This document shows positions 1 through 7,678 of a DNA stretch of 17,980 bases, piece after piece. The DNA comes from Rhodospirillaceae bacterium CCH5-H10 (GTDB lineage: Bacteria; Pseudomonadota; Alphaproteobacteria; Reyranellales; Reyranellaceae): contig LSKJ01000355.1 in assembly GCA_001557035.1 (NCBI GenBank), positions 1 through 17,980 of the forward strand, given 5' to 3'. A model generated the notes under the pieces. That model made no database searches, was not told the DNA's origin, and worked only from the letters and a program-made list of their open reading frames with translations. Positions within the stretch are counted from its first letter, which is position 1; the number at the start of each line of letters is the position of its first letter. The translations under genes were made by a program, and so were the position numbers.

Positions 1-711
1 ACCGCCCTCCCCAAGATCACCGCTCAGCCGGAATCAACTGCCGCAGCCGATGTCGCCGCAGTCCCGGCCGACCTCGGCAAGAGCATCCGGGCCTATCTGA
101 TGGCCAATCCGGAGGTCCTCGTCGAGGCGATGCAGGAACTGGAGCGCAAGCAGGACAGTCAGCGCGATTCCGTGGCCATCAAGGCAATCGGCCAGAACGA
201 GGCCGAGTTGTTCCGCGATCCCGAAAGCCCGATCGGAGGCAATCCGGCCGGCGACGTCACGATCGTCGAGTTCAACGACTATCAGTGCCCCTACTGCAAG
301 CGCGCGTATCAGGCCGTGAAGTCGGTCACGGGTGCCGACGGCAAGGTGAAGATCATCTACAAGGACCTGCCGATCCTCGGCGAGGCGTCGAGGATCGCCG
401 CCCTGGCGGCGCTGGCTTCGATGAAGCAGGGCAAGCACAAAGAGCTCCACAGCGCGCTGATGGAGTTCAACGGCAAACTCGACCGCGAAAAGATTCTCGC
501 CACGGCGGCATCGGTGGGCATCGACGTCGCTCAACTCGAGAAGGACATGGAAGATCCGAAGCTGAAGCAGATCATCGACCGCAACATGGCCCTCGCCGGC
601 GCGCTCGGCGTGCGCGGCACGCCGGCGTTCGTCATCGGCAAGCAGTTCGTCCCGGGCGCGGTCGACGCCGAGTCGCTCAAGGCATTGATCGCCGACGCCC
701 GCAAGAACTAG
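1..711 (+). CDS. DsbA-family thiol:disulfide oxidoreductase (5' end missing)
   Basis: The reading frame is open from the first base of the window, so the start and any signal peptide lie upstream; an internal ATG at 100 is not the likely start. The visible 236 residues begin with an Ala/Pro-rich stretch and a helical region, then a thioredoxin-fold domain. The catalytic CPYC motif is at 286-297 (visible residues 96-99) and the cis-proline loop GVRGTP ends near 624. The family is periplasmic: members of this type oxidise or isomerise disulfides in exported proteins. The helical N-terminal part before the CXXC resembles the DsbA/ScsC/Com1-like group that can oligomerise, but this is inference. 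It converges on the next gene, and both stop codons lie in one CTAG at 708-711. The family is clear; the exact paralogue is not. Confidence 0.93.
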   Translation, partial: TALPKITAQPESTAAADVAAVPADLGKSIRAYLMANPEVLVEAMQELERKQDSQRDSVAIKAIGQNEAELFRDPESPIGGNPAGDVTIVEFNDYQCPYCKRAYQAVKSVTGADGKVKIIYKDLPILGEASRIAALAALASMKQGKHKELHSALMEFNGKLDREKILATAASVGIDVAQLEKDMEDPKLKQIIDRNMALAGALGVRGTPAFVIGKQFVPGAVDAESLKALIADARKN

Positions 712-2180
712 CGGGAAACCGTCGCGGTGAGGCCGAGCGCGTTCACGAGATCGGCGCCCGGCCTCAGCAGATACTCGATCTTCTCGAGGCCCAGCGCCGG
801 CTGCGGCGCGGCCTCGACGGTCAGGGTACCGCCCTGCTCCACGAAGCGGGCGATCGAATCGAGCAACTTCGACATGTCCTGCGTGATCAGGACCCCGGGC
901 GGCTGGTAGCGCCGGATTTCGGCCGCCAGCGCCGCCCGTTCAGCCGCCGCGGGCTGGCCGCTCAGCCGCGACTTCGCCTGCAGGCTCCGCTGCAGCAGGC
1001 TCTTGTCGGCGACGACGAGTTTGGCCGACTTGAGCGCCGCCTTCGTCCCCAGCAACGCGAAGAAATCTGCCTCGTCGAGCGCGCGCCAGAATTCGTCGTC
1101 GGTATCCACCACGCGAGCGGCCAACGAGACGTCTGCCAGATCGGGGCCGCTCAGCTTGCAACTCTCGACCGTCACAACATGGCGAGCGCGATCCTCGACG
1201 CTGCTGCAGTCGAAGCCCAACCGGACTTCCTTGAGGTTCATCGACTGAAGGACCATGCGCATGCCCAGCGCCTCGACACTGCGCAGCGACGGGGCGAGCA
1301 CGAAATCCTCGATCCTCAGGCGCGAGCGACTTGTCTCCGATCCCTCGGCTACCGTCTCGGTCGAGACGCTTCCCAGGGACATGCCGTAACGGGACATGAG
1401 ATCGCCGCCGAAACCGGTCATCCGGCCCTGGGCAACGGGAATCCGCCCGATCGGCGTGCCCGGCTCCCAGTCGAGCGATGACCCCACGGCGATCGGCCGG
1501 CGCACATCGACGTCGCGCGCCGCAATGTCGGCGATCGTGAGGCCGGACATGCGGGCACTGGCCGGCTTCACCTGGGAGTCCTTCATCTCGACGGAAGCGA
1601 TGAGCCCGCGGCGATAGCCGGCAACGGAGAGGCGCGACACGGAATATCTCGTCTGCTCGAAAGTCACATGGCTCGCATCGCCCTGCTCGAGCCGTTCGAC
1701 CGACAGGGCACCGAGCAGGCGCGCAAGCATCACCTCGTTGCGGAACGGTCCTTCATAGGCGGCGTCGTAGCGAGGCAGGTCGAAGTTCACCGCCGTCAGT
1801 TCGCCGATCGCCCACGAGTCGCCGGTATCGGGCGTGGCCAGGCGGAAATTGCGCATGTGAAACCGCGCCACCTGGAGCGGATCGCCCCAGCTCAACCCAC
1901 CGAGCGGCACCCTTCCCCGGACAATTTCGCCCAGGGGCCAGGCGAGGCCGGCGGCTTCCCACTCATCGATCTTCAGTTCGCCGTGGGCACCGCCGGAAAT
2001 ACCGCGCAGCCTGATGCTGCGATCCAGCAGGCCTACCTTGACGGTCTCCGCCTTCAAGCCCCCCCGTTCGAGGGCCGCCCTCAATCTGGCCGCGGCGAAG
2101 CTCTCGACGAACGGAAGGGATGCCGCGCCGACCCCGATCAGGACGAGGACGGCGCCGATGGCGACTAATGATTTTCTCAC
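708..2180 (-). CDS. Hypothetical membrane-anchored or exported protein, last gene of the tyrosine operon
   Basis: I do not recognise this 490-residue protein. The chosen GTG start at 2180 overlaps the upstream isomerase stop by four bases (GTGA), which indicates translational coupling; an in-frame start further upstream would sit inside the isomerase gene. Residues 1-25 are a short basic end followed by a hydrophobic segment (KSLVAIGAVLVLIGVGAA), fitting a signal anchor or uncleaved signal peptide. The rest looks beta-rich, with recurring short units such as MRNFRLA, RLSVAGY, LTIADIA and RIEDFVLAP. A weak resemblance to AsmA/DUF945-like periplasmic proteins is possible but unproven. Two cysteines in the C-terminal half (FDCSSV and ESCKLSG) could form a disulfide. 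Its position suggests co-expression with tyrosine catabolism, but no catalytic motif is visible. Confidence 0.8.
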   Translation of the reverse strand: MRKSLVAIGAVLVLIGVGAASLPFVESFAAARLRAALERGGLKAETVKVGLLDRSIRLRGISGGAHGELKIDEWEAAGLAWPLGEIVRGRVPLGGLSWGDPLQVARFHMRNFRLATPDTGDSWAIGELTAVNFDLPRYDAAYEGPFRNEVMLARLLGALSVERLEQGDASHVTFEQTRYSVSRLSVAGYRRGLIASVEMKDSQVKPASARMSGLTIADIAARDVDVRRPIAVGSSLDWEPGTPIGRIPVAQGRMTGFGGDLMSRYGMSLGSVSTETVAEGSETSRSRLRIEDFVLAPSLRSVEALGMRMVLQSMNLKEVRLGFDCSSVEDRARHVVTVESCKLSGPDLADVSLAARVVDTDDEFWRALDEADFFALLGTKAALKSAKLVVADKSLLQRSLQAKSRLSGQPAAAERAALAAEIRRYQPPGVLITQDMSKLLDSIARFVEQGGTLTVEAAPQPALGLEKIEYLLRPGADLVNALGLTATVSR

Positions 2181-2818
2181 GGTTCGGCGTCCGGCTGGCG
2201 GGAGGGCTGAGCCGCATCGAACGCCGGAAGCCGCATGCAGGTTTCGTGGATTTTCTGGATAAGGGGATAGCGCTGCATGTCGACCTTGAAGCGCGCCGCA
2301 TTGAAGACCTGCGGCACCAGGCACATGTCGGCCATCGTCGGATGGTCACCATGACTGAACGTCCCGGTTCCGCCCCGCTTCAACGTCGCCTCGTAGGCGT
2401 CGAAGCCGGTCTCGATCCAGTGGCGCGACCAGGTGAAGGCGCTTTCTTCGGTCTGTTCGAACTTCTGGCGGAGATAGGCCATCACGCGGAGATTCTGGAT
2501 GGGGTGGATGTCGGCGCTCACGATAAGCGACAGAGACCGCACCCGCGCGCGACCGACCGGATCCTTGGGCAGCAGCGGCGGCTCTGGATGCGTCTCCTCG
2601 ATATACTCCATGATGGCCAGCGACTGGGTCAGCACCTGGCCGTCGTCGAGCACCAGCGCCGGCACCAATTTTTGCGGGTTGATCGCGGCATAGTCGGCCG
2701 ACGACTGCTCGCCCTTGCGCAGGTGGCGAGACGCATGCTCGACCGCAATGCCCTTGAGGTTCAGGGCAATGCGGACGCGAAACGCCGCCGAGGACCGAAA
2801 ATAGCCGATGAGCTTCAT
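2177..2818 (-). CDS. maiA: Maleylacetoacetate isomerase (zeta-class glutathione S-transferase)
   Basis: This 213-residue protein isomerises 4-maleylacetoacetate to 4-fumarylacetoacetate with glutathione, the third ring-cleavage-phase step of tyrosine breakdown in the cytoplasm. The N-terminal thioredoxin-like domain starts KLIGYFRSSAAFRVRIAL; the RSS pair matches the glutathione-activating serines of zeta-class enzymes, with Ala where the eukaryotic enzymes have Cys, as is common in bacteria. NPQKLVPAL and QSLAIMEYIEE are the typical glutathione-binding motifs, followed by an all-helical C-terminal domain. The ATG at 2818 was chosen over a GTG at 2836 because GGAGG lies five bases upstream of it. 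It is 29 bases behind the hydrolase gene and overlaps the next gene by four bases. Operon context with hpd, hmgA and a hydrolase supports the specific name. Confidence 0.93.
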   Translation of the reverse strand: MKLIGYFRSSAAFRVRIALNLKGIAVEHASRHLRKGEQSSADYAAINPQKLVPALVLDDGQVLTQSLAIMEYIEETHPEPPLLPKDPVGRARVRSLSLIVSADIHPIQNLRVMAYLRQKFEQTEESAFTWSRHWIETGFDAYEATLKRGGTGTFSHGDHPTMADMCLVPQVFNAARFKVDMQRYPLIQKIHETCMRLPAFDAAQPSRQPDAEP

Positions 2819-2847
2819 GACCGCCTCCGCGGCCACTCTAGCACGGC

Positions 2848-3840
2848 TTACGCTGGCGGCGTGTAGCGCACGACCTTCTGGTCGATGGCTCCGAAGATCG
2901 TCTTGCCGGCGCGATCGAACATCTCGATGCGGATGTGGTCGCCGAAGCTCATGAACGGCGTCACCGGCTTGCCGCCTTCGATCGTCTCGCGCACGCGGCG
3001 CTCGGCGATGCAGGAGCAGCCGACGGCCGCATCGCGGTTCGCGACCGTTCCGGAACCGACGATCGTCCCCGCCTCGAGATGCCGTGTGCGCGCCGCGTGC
3101 GCAATGAGCTGGCCGAAATCGAAGGTGAGGTCGGTGGCGGCGTTGGGATGCCCGAACTCCTTGCCGTTCAGGGTGGAAATCAGCGGCCGGTCGAGCCGGG
3201 CCCCGTTCCAGTCGTCGCCCAGCTCGTCGGGGGTGACGGCCACGGGCGCGAAGGCCGTGGCGGGCTTGCCGTGGAAGAAACCGAAGCCCTTGGCGAGTTC
3301 GCCGACGATCACGTTTCGCAACGAGATGTCGTTGAGGATCGTCACCAGCTTGATGTGCTTGCGGGCGGCCTCCGGCGAGATGCCCATCGGCACGTCGTCG
3401 ACCATGACGCCGATCTCGCCCTCGAAATCGATGCCCCAGGCCTCGTCGGCCATCTCGATCTCGTCATTGGGCCCGATGAAGGAATCGGAGCCGCCCTGGT
3501 ACATCAACGGGTCGGTCCAGAAGGACGGCGGCATCTCTACGCCGCGCGCCTTGCGCACCAGCTCCACGTGCACGACGTAGGCCGAACCGTCGGCCCACTG
3601 GTAGGCGCGCGGCAGCGGCGCGGCCAGCGCGGCCGTATCGAGTTCGAAAGAGCCAACCGCCTTGTCGTCCTCGAGTTGCTCGGCCAGCGCCCGCAGCTTG
3701 GGCGAGTTCGTGGCCCAGTCGTCGAGCGCCTTCTGCAGCGTCGGCGCCACGGTCGTGGCGCGCACGCCGCGCGTCAGGCCGCGGTTCACGACGATCAGCG
3801 TGCCGTCGCGGCCGCCTTCCTTGAGCGATCCCAGTTTCAT
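2848..3840 (-). CDS. fahA: Fumarylacetoacetate hydrolase family protein
   Basis: This 330-residue enzyme probably cleaves fumarylacetoacetate to fumarate and acetoacetate, the last step of the pathway. The C-terminal FAH fold holds the metal-binding motif DFEGEIGV (Glu140, Glu142) and the NDISLRN segment with Asp171. HGKPATAFAP, TIVGSGTVANRD (about 259-270) and a C-terminal GDHIRIEM strand are all family hallmarks. It is shorter than the roughly 420-residue animal-type enzyme and belongs to the common bacterial short form. The ATG at 3840 is preceded by GGAAG overlapping the upstream hmgA stop, with only 11 bases between the genes. The family also includes related acylpyruvases, so the substrate is taken from the operon, not from the sequence alone. 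Confidence 0.93.
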   Translation of the reverse strand: MKLGSLKEGGRDGTLIVVNRGLTRGVRATTVAPTLQKALDDWATNSPKLRALAEQLEDDKAVGSFELDTAALAAPLPRAYQWADGSAYVVHVELVRKARGVEMPPSFWTDPLMYQGGSDSFIGPNDEIEMADEAWGIDFEGEIGVMVDDVPMGISPEAARKHIKLVTILNDISLRNVIVGELAKGFGFFHGKPATAFAPVAVTPDELGDDWNGARLDRPLISTLNGKEFGHPNAATDLTFDFGQLIAHAARTRHLEAGTIVGSGTVANRDAAVGCSCIAERRVRETIEGGKPVTPFMSFGDHIRIEMFDRAGKTIFGAIDQKVVRYTPPA

Positions 3841-3851
3841 TGTTTGCTTCC

Positions 3852-5000
3852 CTACTCCGCTGCCTGCTTCATGTCCTGCGGCCGCCAGGATTTCACGTAA
3901 CCCTCGAACTCCACACCCGCAGGCATCGCTGCGACATCGATCGCATCGCGCGTGTCGATCATCACCGCGACCTCGTCGGTCTCGGTCTTGCCACCCTTCG
4001 TTGCCGCATTGAACGCCTTGGGATGCGGGCCGTGGGTGAAGCCGGTGGGGTGCACCGTCATCATCCCGGCATGGATGTTGTCGCGGCTGAAGAAACTGCC
4101 CTTGTGATAGAAGATCACTTCCTCGAAATCGTCGTTGTTGTGGAAGAACGGCAGGCGCAACGCTTCCGGATCGCTTTCGAGCGGGCGCGGCACGAAGGTG
4201 CAGACGACGAAGCGGCTGGTGGCCCAGGTCGTATGAGCCGACGGCGGCAGATGGAAGCGATGGCTCATCAGCGGTCGCAGGTCGCGCCAGTTGACGCGCA
4301 CGACGCTGAGGTCGCCGTGCCAACCGATCGCATCGAGCGGATTGAACGGGAAGGTCACGGTCGAGAGCGCATTTCGCCGCTTCACCGATACCTTCCAGGT
4401 GCGCTCGTCCTGCTGCGCGCGGAAGGCATCATCGATTCTCGGCGTGTCGAGCATCGCCGGATCGAAGATGGCATGACGGCCGACCAGGCCTTTCTCCGGC
4501 AGGGTGAAGTGATCGTTGGTCGCCTCGATCATCAGCGCCGTGGTGGGCTTTGCCGGCTCCAGTCTCCACATCGTGCCACGCGGGATCACGAGATAGTCGC
4601 CCTCGGCATAATCGAGATGGCCGTAGTCGCAGAACAGCGCACCGTTGCCTTCGTGGATGAACAGGAGCTGGTCGCCATCGCTGTTGCGCGCGAGGCCGGG
4701 CATCGCCTTCTCGAGACGCCAATAGCGCATCTGCAGGTGGTTGTTGCCCATCACGAGCTCGGCATCCCAGGGGTTGGCCTGCGCCGTCGCCAGCTTGTTG
4801 AGGTCGAGCGCCCGCGGCCGGATCGGTCCGTCGAATTCCACCCAGTCGGTCGGCTTGTGCTTGTGATGGAATTGCGCCGAGGGGCCGAAGAAGCCTTCCT
4901 TGCTGATCTCGCGCTCATAGGTGCCCTCGGGCAGCCGCACATGGGCCTGGCGCGAGGCGGTACCCTCGACCTGGCGCAGCGGAATCCAGTTCTTGGCCAT
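3852..5000 (-). CDS. hmgA: Homogentisate 1,2-dioxygenase (short bacterial form)
   Basis: This Fe(II) cupin enzyme opens the ring of homogentisate to give maleylacetoacetate. The protein has 382 residues, clearly shorter than the 430-445 of the well-studied enzymes. The iron ligands can be placed: His287 in FFHNN, Glu293 six residues later and His323 in THGPHP thirty residues after that, the same spacing as H335/E341/H371 in the human enzyme. FPFNPLDAIGWHGDL (about 230) matches the conserved segment before the catalytic domain, and the N-terminal cupin half contains FIHEGNGALFCDYGHLDYAEGD-type strands. The ATG at 5000 has an excellent GGGAGG ribosome site. The 50-base gap to hpd contains a hairpin. 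Because of the shorter length, a related homogentisate-like dioxygenase is possible, but flanking genes favour HmgA. Confidence 0.92.
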   Translation of the reverse strand: MAKNWIPLRQVEGTASRQAHVRLPEGTYEREISKEGFFGPSAQFHHKHKPTDWVEFDGPIRPRALDLNKLATAQANPWDAELVMGNNHLQMRYWRLEKAMPGLARNSDGDQLLFIHEGNGALFCDYGHLDYAEGDYLVIPRGTMWRLEPAKPTTALMIEATNDHFTLPEKGLVGRHAIFDPAMLDTPRIDDAFRAQQDERTWKVSVKRRNALSTVTFPFNPLDAIGWHGDLSVVRVNWRDLRPLMSHRFHLPPSAHTTWATSRFVVCTFVPRPLESDPEALRLPFFHNNDDFEEVIFYHKGSFFSRDNIHAGMMTVHPTGFTHGPHPKAFNAATKGGKTETDEVAVMIDTRDAIDVAAMPAGVEFEGYVKSWRPQDMKQAAE

Positions 5001-5050
5001 GGTTTCCTCCCTCACCTGTTTCCTCCCCTGATGACAGGGGAGGGAAATGA
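5001..5050 (-). other. Intercistronic hairpin and duplicated ribosome-site sequence between hpd and hmgA
   Basis: On the mRNA strand, bases 5047 to 5019 can form a 12-bp stem (TTTCC-CTCCCCTG pairing with CAGGGGAGGAAA, one bulged base) with a four-base loop TCAT, starting just after the hpd stop. The motif GGAGGAAAC occurs twice: once in the 3' arm of the stem and again as the true hmgA ribosome site directly before its ATG. No T-run follows, so it is not an ordinary terminator. It could protect the upstream mRNA end or tune hmgA expression. Confidence 0.55.
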
Positions 5051-6142
5051 CTATGCCTTCAACACGCCGCGGCGGATCTGGTCGAGTTCGATCGATTCGA
5101 ACAGCGCGCGGAAATTGCCCTCGCCGAAGCCCTCGTTGCCGCGGCGCTGGATGATCTCGAAGAAGATCGGACCGATCACCGTCTGGGTGAATATCTGCAG
5201 CAGCAGCCCGCCGCCCTTGGTCGGCGCGCCGTCGATCAGGATGCGGTCGGCGGCCATCCGCTGGAGGTTTTCGCCGTGGCCTGGCAGCCTCGCATCGACC
5301 TGCTCGTAGTAGGTATCGGGCACGTCCTGGAACGGCACGCCCTTGGTCTTCAGCGTCTCGACCGTCTCGTAGATATCGCCGGTGCCCAGGGCAATGTGCT
5401 GGATGCCCTCGCCGTGATAGGCGGACAGATATTCCTGGATCTGCGACTTGTCGTCGGAGCTTTCGTTGATCGGGATGCGGATCTTGCCGCACGGGCTGGT
5501 CATTGCCTTGGACTTGAGGCCGGTGAGCTTGCCTTCGATGTCGAAGTAGCGGATCTCGCGGAAATTGAAGAGCCGCTCGTAGAAATCGGCCCACTCGGCC
5601 ATGCGGCCGCGATGCACGTTGTGCGTCAGGTGGTCGATATAGGTCAGCCCCACGCCCTTGGGGTTTCGCTCGGCGCCGGGCAGCCAGTCGAAGTCGACAT
5701 CGTAGATCGAGCCGCGTTCGCCGTATCGGTCCACCAGATAGAGCAGCGAATCGCCGATACCCTTGATCGCCGGGATGTTGAGTTCCATCGGGCCGACCTT
5801 GCCCTCGACGCCCCACGCGCCCAGCGACAGCGCGCGCTTGTAGGCGGCACCCGCATTCTTCACGCGCAGCGCGATGGCGCAGACGCTGGGGCCGTGCACG
5901 CGCGCGAAGCCCTGGGCGAAGCTCTCCTTCTCGGCGTTGACGATGAAGTTCACGTCGCCCTGTCGGTAGAGCGAGACGTCCTTGGAGCGATGCTTCGCCA
6001 CCCGGGTGAAGCCCATGCTCTCGAACAGGACGCCCAGCGCAGCGGGATCGGGGGCGGTGTATTCGACGAACTCGAACCCGTCGGTGCCCATCGGGTTGAT
6101 GTCGTCGATCTCCACAACGTTGCGGTCGGTGACGCTCGCCAT
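5051..6142 (-). CDS. hpd: 4-hydroxyphenylpyruvate dioxygenase
   Basis: This 363-residue non-haem Fe(II) enzyme converts 4-hydroxyphenylpyruvate, the transamination product of tyrosine, to homogentisate with O2 and loss of CO2. It has two vicinal-oxygen-chelate halves. The three iron ligands are visible in the C-terminal half: His171 in YIDHLTHNV, His249 in GIQHIAL and Glu329 in FFEIIQR. The length equals that of typical bacterial enzymes. The C-terminal [18 protein letters not shown] helix that closes the active site is intact. The ATG at 6142 has GGGAGG six bases upstream. It is the first gene of the catabolic operon and diverges from the MarR gene, with the palindromic site at 6163-6180 lying 20 bases before its start. 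Confidence 0.97.
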   Translation of the reverse strand: MASVTDRNVVEIDDINPMGTDGFEFVEYTAPDPAALGVLFESMGFTRVAKHRSKDVSLYRQGDVNFIVNAEKESFAQGFARVHGPSVCAIALRVKNAGAAYKRALSLGAWGVEGKVGPMELNIPAIKGIGDSLLYLVDRYGERGSIYDVDFDWLPGAERNPKGVGLTYIDHLTHNVHRGRMAEWADFYERLFNFREIRYFDIEGKLTGLKSKAMTSPCGKIRIPINESSDDKSQIQEYLSAYHGEGIQHIALGTGDIYETVETLKTKGVPFQDVPDTYYEQVDARLPGHGENLQRMAADRILIDGAPTKGGGLLLQIFTQTVIGPIFFEIIQRRGNEGFGEGNFRALFESIELDQIRRGVLKA

Positions 6143-6144
6143 GT

Positions 6145-6173
6145 TTGACCTCCCGGCTGAATTAGTTTCAAAT
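6145..6173 (+). promoter_or_regulatory. Probable promoter of the MarR gene
   Basis: TTGACC at 6145-6150 (five of six consensus -35 bases) is separated by 17 bases from TCAAAT at 6168-6173 (four of six -10 bases). Transcription would begin about 6180, two or three bases before the ATG at 6183, giving a leaderless mRNA. The -10 lies inside the palindrome, as expected for autorepression. Confidence 0.45.
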
Positions 6174-6180
6174 GTAACTA
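6163..6180. promoter_or_regulatory. Probable MarR operator between hpd and marR
   Basis: The 18-bp imperfect palindrome TAGTTTCAAATGTAACTA has five-base perfect arms (TAGTT/AACTA) and an inner CA..TG pair; 14 of 18 positions are symmetric. Size and AT-rich character fit operators of MarR regulators of aromatic catabolism. It is the only such palindrome in the 41-base divergent spacer and is placed to control both hpd and the regulator. It ends three bases before the MarR ATG. Confidence 0.65.
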
Positions 6181-6182
6181 TT

Positions 6183-6644
6183 ATGCCGACCGAAGCGCAA
6201 GCCCTCGAACTGGAGAAATTCCTACCCTACCGGCTGTCCGTTCTGGCCCAGCTCGTCAGCGAATCGCTGCACGACCTCTACGCCGGCCCCTTCGAGTTGA
6301 GTGTCACCCAGTGGCGGGTGATGGCGGCGCTGGGACGCTTCGCGCCCCTCACTGCCTCGGATGTGGGTCAGCGCATCGTCATGGACAAGGTAGCCGTCAG
6401 CCGGGCGGTCGCGAGCCTGATGAAACGCGGCTTGGTCGAGCGCGCCACCGATCTGGACGATCGTCGCCGGGCCTCGCTGCGCCTCACTGAAAAAGGCCGC
6501 ACGGTTCATGCGCAGATCGTCCCGTTGGCCCTGAAATACGAGGCCGACCTCTATCAGGCACTGTCTGCGGAGGAGTGCCACGCTCTCAACAGCTTGTGTG
6601 ACAGGCTGTTCGCCCACGCCAAACTGTTGAGAAACGGCCCCTGA
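6183..6644 (+). CDS. MarR-family transcriptional regulator
   Basis: This 153-residue winged-helix regulator probably represses the divergent tyrosine operon and itself. The family fold is clear: helical dimerisation ends at residues 10-35 and 110-150, the helix-turn-helix [24 protein letters not shown] at about 57-79, and the wing [16 protein letters not shown] at 90-105 with the characteristic D-x-R-R. The ATG at 6183 was chosen because the upstream in-frame ATG at 6141 would put the operator in coding sequence and the extra residues do not look like a MarR end. No ribosome site precedes 6183, in line with a leaderless transcript. The ligand is not known; homogentisate or hydroxyphenylpyruvate would be natural candidates. 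Confidence 0.92.
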   Translation: MPTEAQALELEKFLPYRLSVLAQLVSESLHDLYAGPFELSVTQWRVMAALGRFAPLTASDVGQRIVMDKVAVSRAVASLMKRGLVERATDLDDRRRASLRLTEKGRTVHAQIVPLALKYEADLYQALSAEECHALNSLCDRLFAHAKLLRNGP

Positions 6645-6652
6645 GCCCGCCT

Positions 6653-6679
6653 TGTCGGCCCGACTCCCCATGCTATAAC
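6653..6679 (+). promoter_or_regulatory. Possible promoter of the aroQ-accB-accC-aat operon
   Basis: TATAAC at 6674-6679 is a good -10 box, and TTGTCG at 6653-6658 is a partial -35 at a short 15-base spacing. Transcription from about 6686 would leave a 24-base leader before the TTG start of aroQ. The short spacer keeps this call modest. Confidence 0.4.
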
Positions 6680-6709
6680 GCCCGCCTCTGGTGAATCTGG
6701 GAGGCAGGA

Positions 6710-7180
6710 TTGGCCGCAAAGGCCGCCCGGCGCCCATCGGCTGCCAAGCCGGTGCTGGTGCTCAACGGGCCAAACCTCAACATGCTGGGCAAGCGTCAGC
6801 CCGAGATCTACGGCCGCGAAAGCTTGGCGGACGTCGAATCCATGTGCCGCGTCGAGGCCAAGCGCCTCGGCCTCTCGGTGGAGTTTGCCCAGAGCAACCA
6901 CGAAGGCGTGCTCGTCGACCGTATCCAGGCGGCGCGCGAGGCCAATTCCGGCATCGTCATCAATGCCGGTGCCTACACCCATACGTCGGTGGCCCTGCTC
7001 GACGCGCTGAACGCAGCCGAGCTGCCGGCCATCGAGGTCCACCTTTCCAACATCTACAAGCGTGAGAGCTTCCGCCATCATTCGTACATCAGCCCGGCTG
7101 CGGTCGGCGTGATCGCGGGTCTCGGCACTCAAGGCTATCTCCTTGCCCTCCAGGCGCTGGCGCGCCTGCTGGCACGCTGA
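6710..7180 (+). CDS. aroQ: Type II 3-dehydroquinate dehydratase
   Basis: This 156-residue cytoplasmic enzyme dehydrates 3-dehydroquinate to 3-dehydroshikimate, the third step of the shikimate pathway. The N-terminal [20 protein letters not shown] carries the catalytic Arg29 and Tyr34 of the flexible lid; [10 protein letters not shown] (about 85-93) and [17 protein letters not shown] (from 109, with His111) complete the active site. Length is normal for the dodecameric type II enzyme, with a short basic extension at the N-terminus. The start is TTG at 6710, supported by GGGAGG a few bases upstream; no better ATG is available before the conserved core. It leads a same-strand run with accB, accC and aat, an arrangement I know as common in Alphaproteobacteria. 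Confidence 0.96.
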   Translation: MAAKAARRPSAAKPVLVLNGPNLNMLGKRQPEIYGRESLADVESMCRVEAKRLGLSVEFAQSNHEGVLVDRIQAAREANSGIVINAGAYTHTSVALLDALNAAELPAIEVHLSNIYKRESFRHHSYISPAAVGVIAGLGTQGYLLALQALARLLAR

Positions 7181-7202
7181 CCAACATCGGGAGCGTTTCT
7201 CC

Positions 7203-7670
7203 ATGGCAAAGTTCGAGCTGGATACCGAGTTCGTGCGCAAGCTGGCCGCGATCCTCGAGGAAACCAAACTCGGCGAGATCGAGCTGGCCGACGGTGAGCG
7301 GCGCATCCGCGTCGCCCGTCCGACCGCGCCTGTCGCGCAGGCGCCGATGGTGATGGCCGCGGCCCCCGCCGCGATGGCCGCTCCCGTCGCTGCAGCCGGC
7401 GCGGCCCCCGCCGCCGCGGGCGATCTCTCGAAGCATCCCGGCGCCGTGAAATCGCCGATGGTCGGGACCGCCTACCTGGCGCCCGAACCCGGCAAGCCCA
7501 ACTTCGTGTCCGTGGGCGACAAGGTCACGGCGGGCCAGACGCTGCTGATCATCGAGGCGATGAAGACGTTCAACCCGATCAAGGCGCCCAAGGCCGGCAC
7601 GGTCGTGCAGGTCCTGATCGAGAACGCCCGGCCGGTGGAGTTCGGCGAACCGCTGATGATCGTCGAGTAA
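7203..7670 (+). CDS. accB: Biotin carboxyl carrier protein of acetyl-CoA carboxylase
   Basis: This 155-residue carrier holds the biotin that AccC carboxylates and the carboxyltransferase then uses to make malonyl-CoA for fatty-acid synthesis. The N-terminal helical domain (1-40) is followed by an Ala/Pro-rich mobile linker (about 41-75) and the biotinyl domain (about 80-155). The biotinylation site is Lys121 in IIEAMKTFNPI; the E. coli protein has EAMKM here, and the T is a change seen in other bacteria. The PMVGTAYLAPEPG strand with its thumb region is present. The ATG at 7203 is 22 bases after aroQ with only a weak GGGAG upstream. accC follows after eight bases. Confidence 0.96.
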   Translation: MAKFELDTEFVRKLAAILEETKLGEIELADGERRIRVARPTAPVAQAPMVMAAAPAAMAAPVAAAGAAPAAAGDLSKHPGAVKSPMVGTAYLAPEPGKPNFVSVGDKVTAGQTLLIIEAMKTFNPIKAPKAGTVVQVLIENARPVEFGEPLMIVE

Positions 7671-7678
7671 GGACCTCG

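Noticed and set aside
5019..5047. Terminator between hpd and hmgA
   Set aside because: The stem is strong but no T-run follows on the mRNA strand, and hmgA lies 50 bases further with its own good ribosome site in the same pathway.
3840..5309. A 489-codon plus-strand open frame opposite hmgA
   Set aside because: It mirrors a gene with identified iron ligands; the Arg/His/Val-rich translation matches no family I know.
5982..6182. Longer MarR protein starting inside hpd
   Set aside because: It would add 67 residues coded antisense to hpd and across the operator; MarR proteins normally begin close to the helix at FLPYRLSVL.
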